Part shown: positions 63,967 through 64,000 of the stretch, piece by piece
Position numbering within the stretch: position 1 is the first letter of the stretch
Layout of the letters: each line of letters begins with the position of its first letter
DNA from: Sediminibacterium sp.
Lineage (GTDB): Bacteria; Bacteroidota; Bacteroidia; Chitinophagales; Chitinophagaceae
Assembly: GCA_017983845.1 (NCBI GenBank)
Contig: JAGOAO010000002.1
Coordinates: forward strand, 62,001-126,000
Direction of reading: 5' to 3'
DNA length: 64,000 bases
Position numbers and translations under genes: made by a program
The notes under the pieces: generated by a model
Told to the model about the DNA's origin: nothing
What the model saw: the letters and a program-made list of their open reading frames with translations, nothing else
Databases searched by the model: none

Positions 63967-64000
63967 ATGGACTTAAAGACAAAAATTGAAACCGTTTGGA
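63967..64000 (+). CDS. Start of a rightward gene, cut by the window edge
   Basis: Eleven codons are visible: MDLKTKIETVW. The gene leaves the window. The N-terminus resembles the start of tetrahydrodipicolinate N-succinyltransferase (DapD) of Bacteroidota, which typically begins MDLK.KIE..W, but eleven residues are too few for an assignment. It is divergent from tsaC and has a -7 element 15 nt upstream. Confidence 0.45.
   Translation, partial: MDLKTKIETVW

Overview
The window is about 64 kb of compact, low-GC (roughly 40% by eye, not computed) chromosomal DNA from a member of the Bacteroidota, most likely the family Chitinophagaceae. The grounds are: Bacteroidota-type promoters (TTG - about 20 nt - TAnnTTTG), Shine-Dalgarno-poor starts, a type IX secretion plug protein (DUF5103), DUF4954, DUF5683 beside parAB, a DUF4369/TlpA thioredoxin, a TamL-type lipoprotein barrel and a pRiA4b ORF3-like protein. 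The family assignment is inference. I saw no phage, transposon, CRISPR array, tRNA or rRNA. No gene-free stretch exceeds 300 bases; the longest (20492-20721, 14200-14421, 622-795, 42233-42394) hold leaders, promoters and terminators.

Layout. 1-621: start of a phosphohexomutase gene that leaves the left edge. 796-3736: four-gene operon with a membrane Fe-S protein, a CCG-domain Fe-S protein, an unknown protein and an ArsC/Spx-like protein. 3861-4943: lipid-anchored or periplasmic thioredoxin. 5002-20656 (minus): a 15.6-kb his-trp supraoperon in the order promoter-hisL-hisG-hisD-hisC-(sorbosone-type dehydrogenase, cytochrome c)-hisB-promoter-trpL-trpE-trpG-trpD-trpC-trpF-trpB-trpA-hisH-hisA-hisF-hisIE. 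20722-33887: GH16 glucanase, lactonase, SET protein, MgtE, GNAT, GlmS, D-2-hydroxyacid dehydrogenase, DEAD helicase, amidase, DUF4954, OmpW/PorT-like barrel. 33970-39841: metallophosphoesterase, parA-parB-DUF5683-dapB-Rrf2, kdsA, PspC. 39965-42232: aconitase followed by three stacked hairpins. 42395-52863: oxidoreductase, AlkD-like protein, transaldolase, SRP RNA, T9SS plug protein, FtsX-type permease, TrmH methyltransferase, TamL-like barrel, TruB, ProS. 52999-64000: Gly/Tyr-rich lipoprotein, FadL-like barrel, two M16 peptidases, MiaA, pRiA4b-like protein, CCA transferase, GT9 glycosyltransferase, TsaC and the first codons of a rightward gene.

The most interesting system is the his-trp region. 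Two short ORFs that have not to my knowledge been named here, hisL (16 codons, four His codons HIHHFH) and trpL (18 codons, three consecutive Trp codons), lie directly in front of intrinsic terminators upstream of hisG and trpE. Each has a candidate antiterminator placed just where a ribosome stalled on the His or Trp codons would leave it free. Each is preceded by a near-consensus TTG-N20-TAnnTTTG promoter only 4-7 nt from the leader ATG, so both leader mRNAs may be almost leaderless. Because hisHAFI lie behind trpA with an 18-nt gap and no visible promoter, the second half of histidine synthesis appears to be placed under tryptophan attenuation. That is a cross-pathway wiring worth testing.
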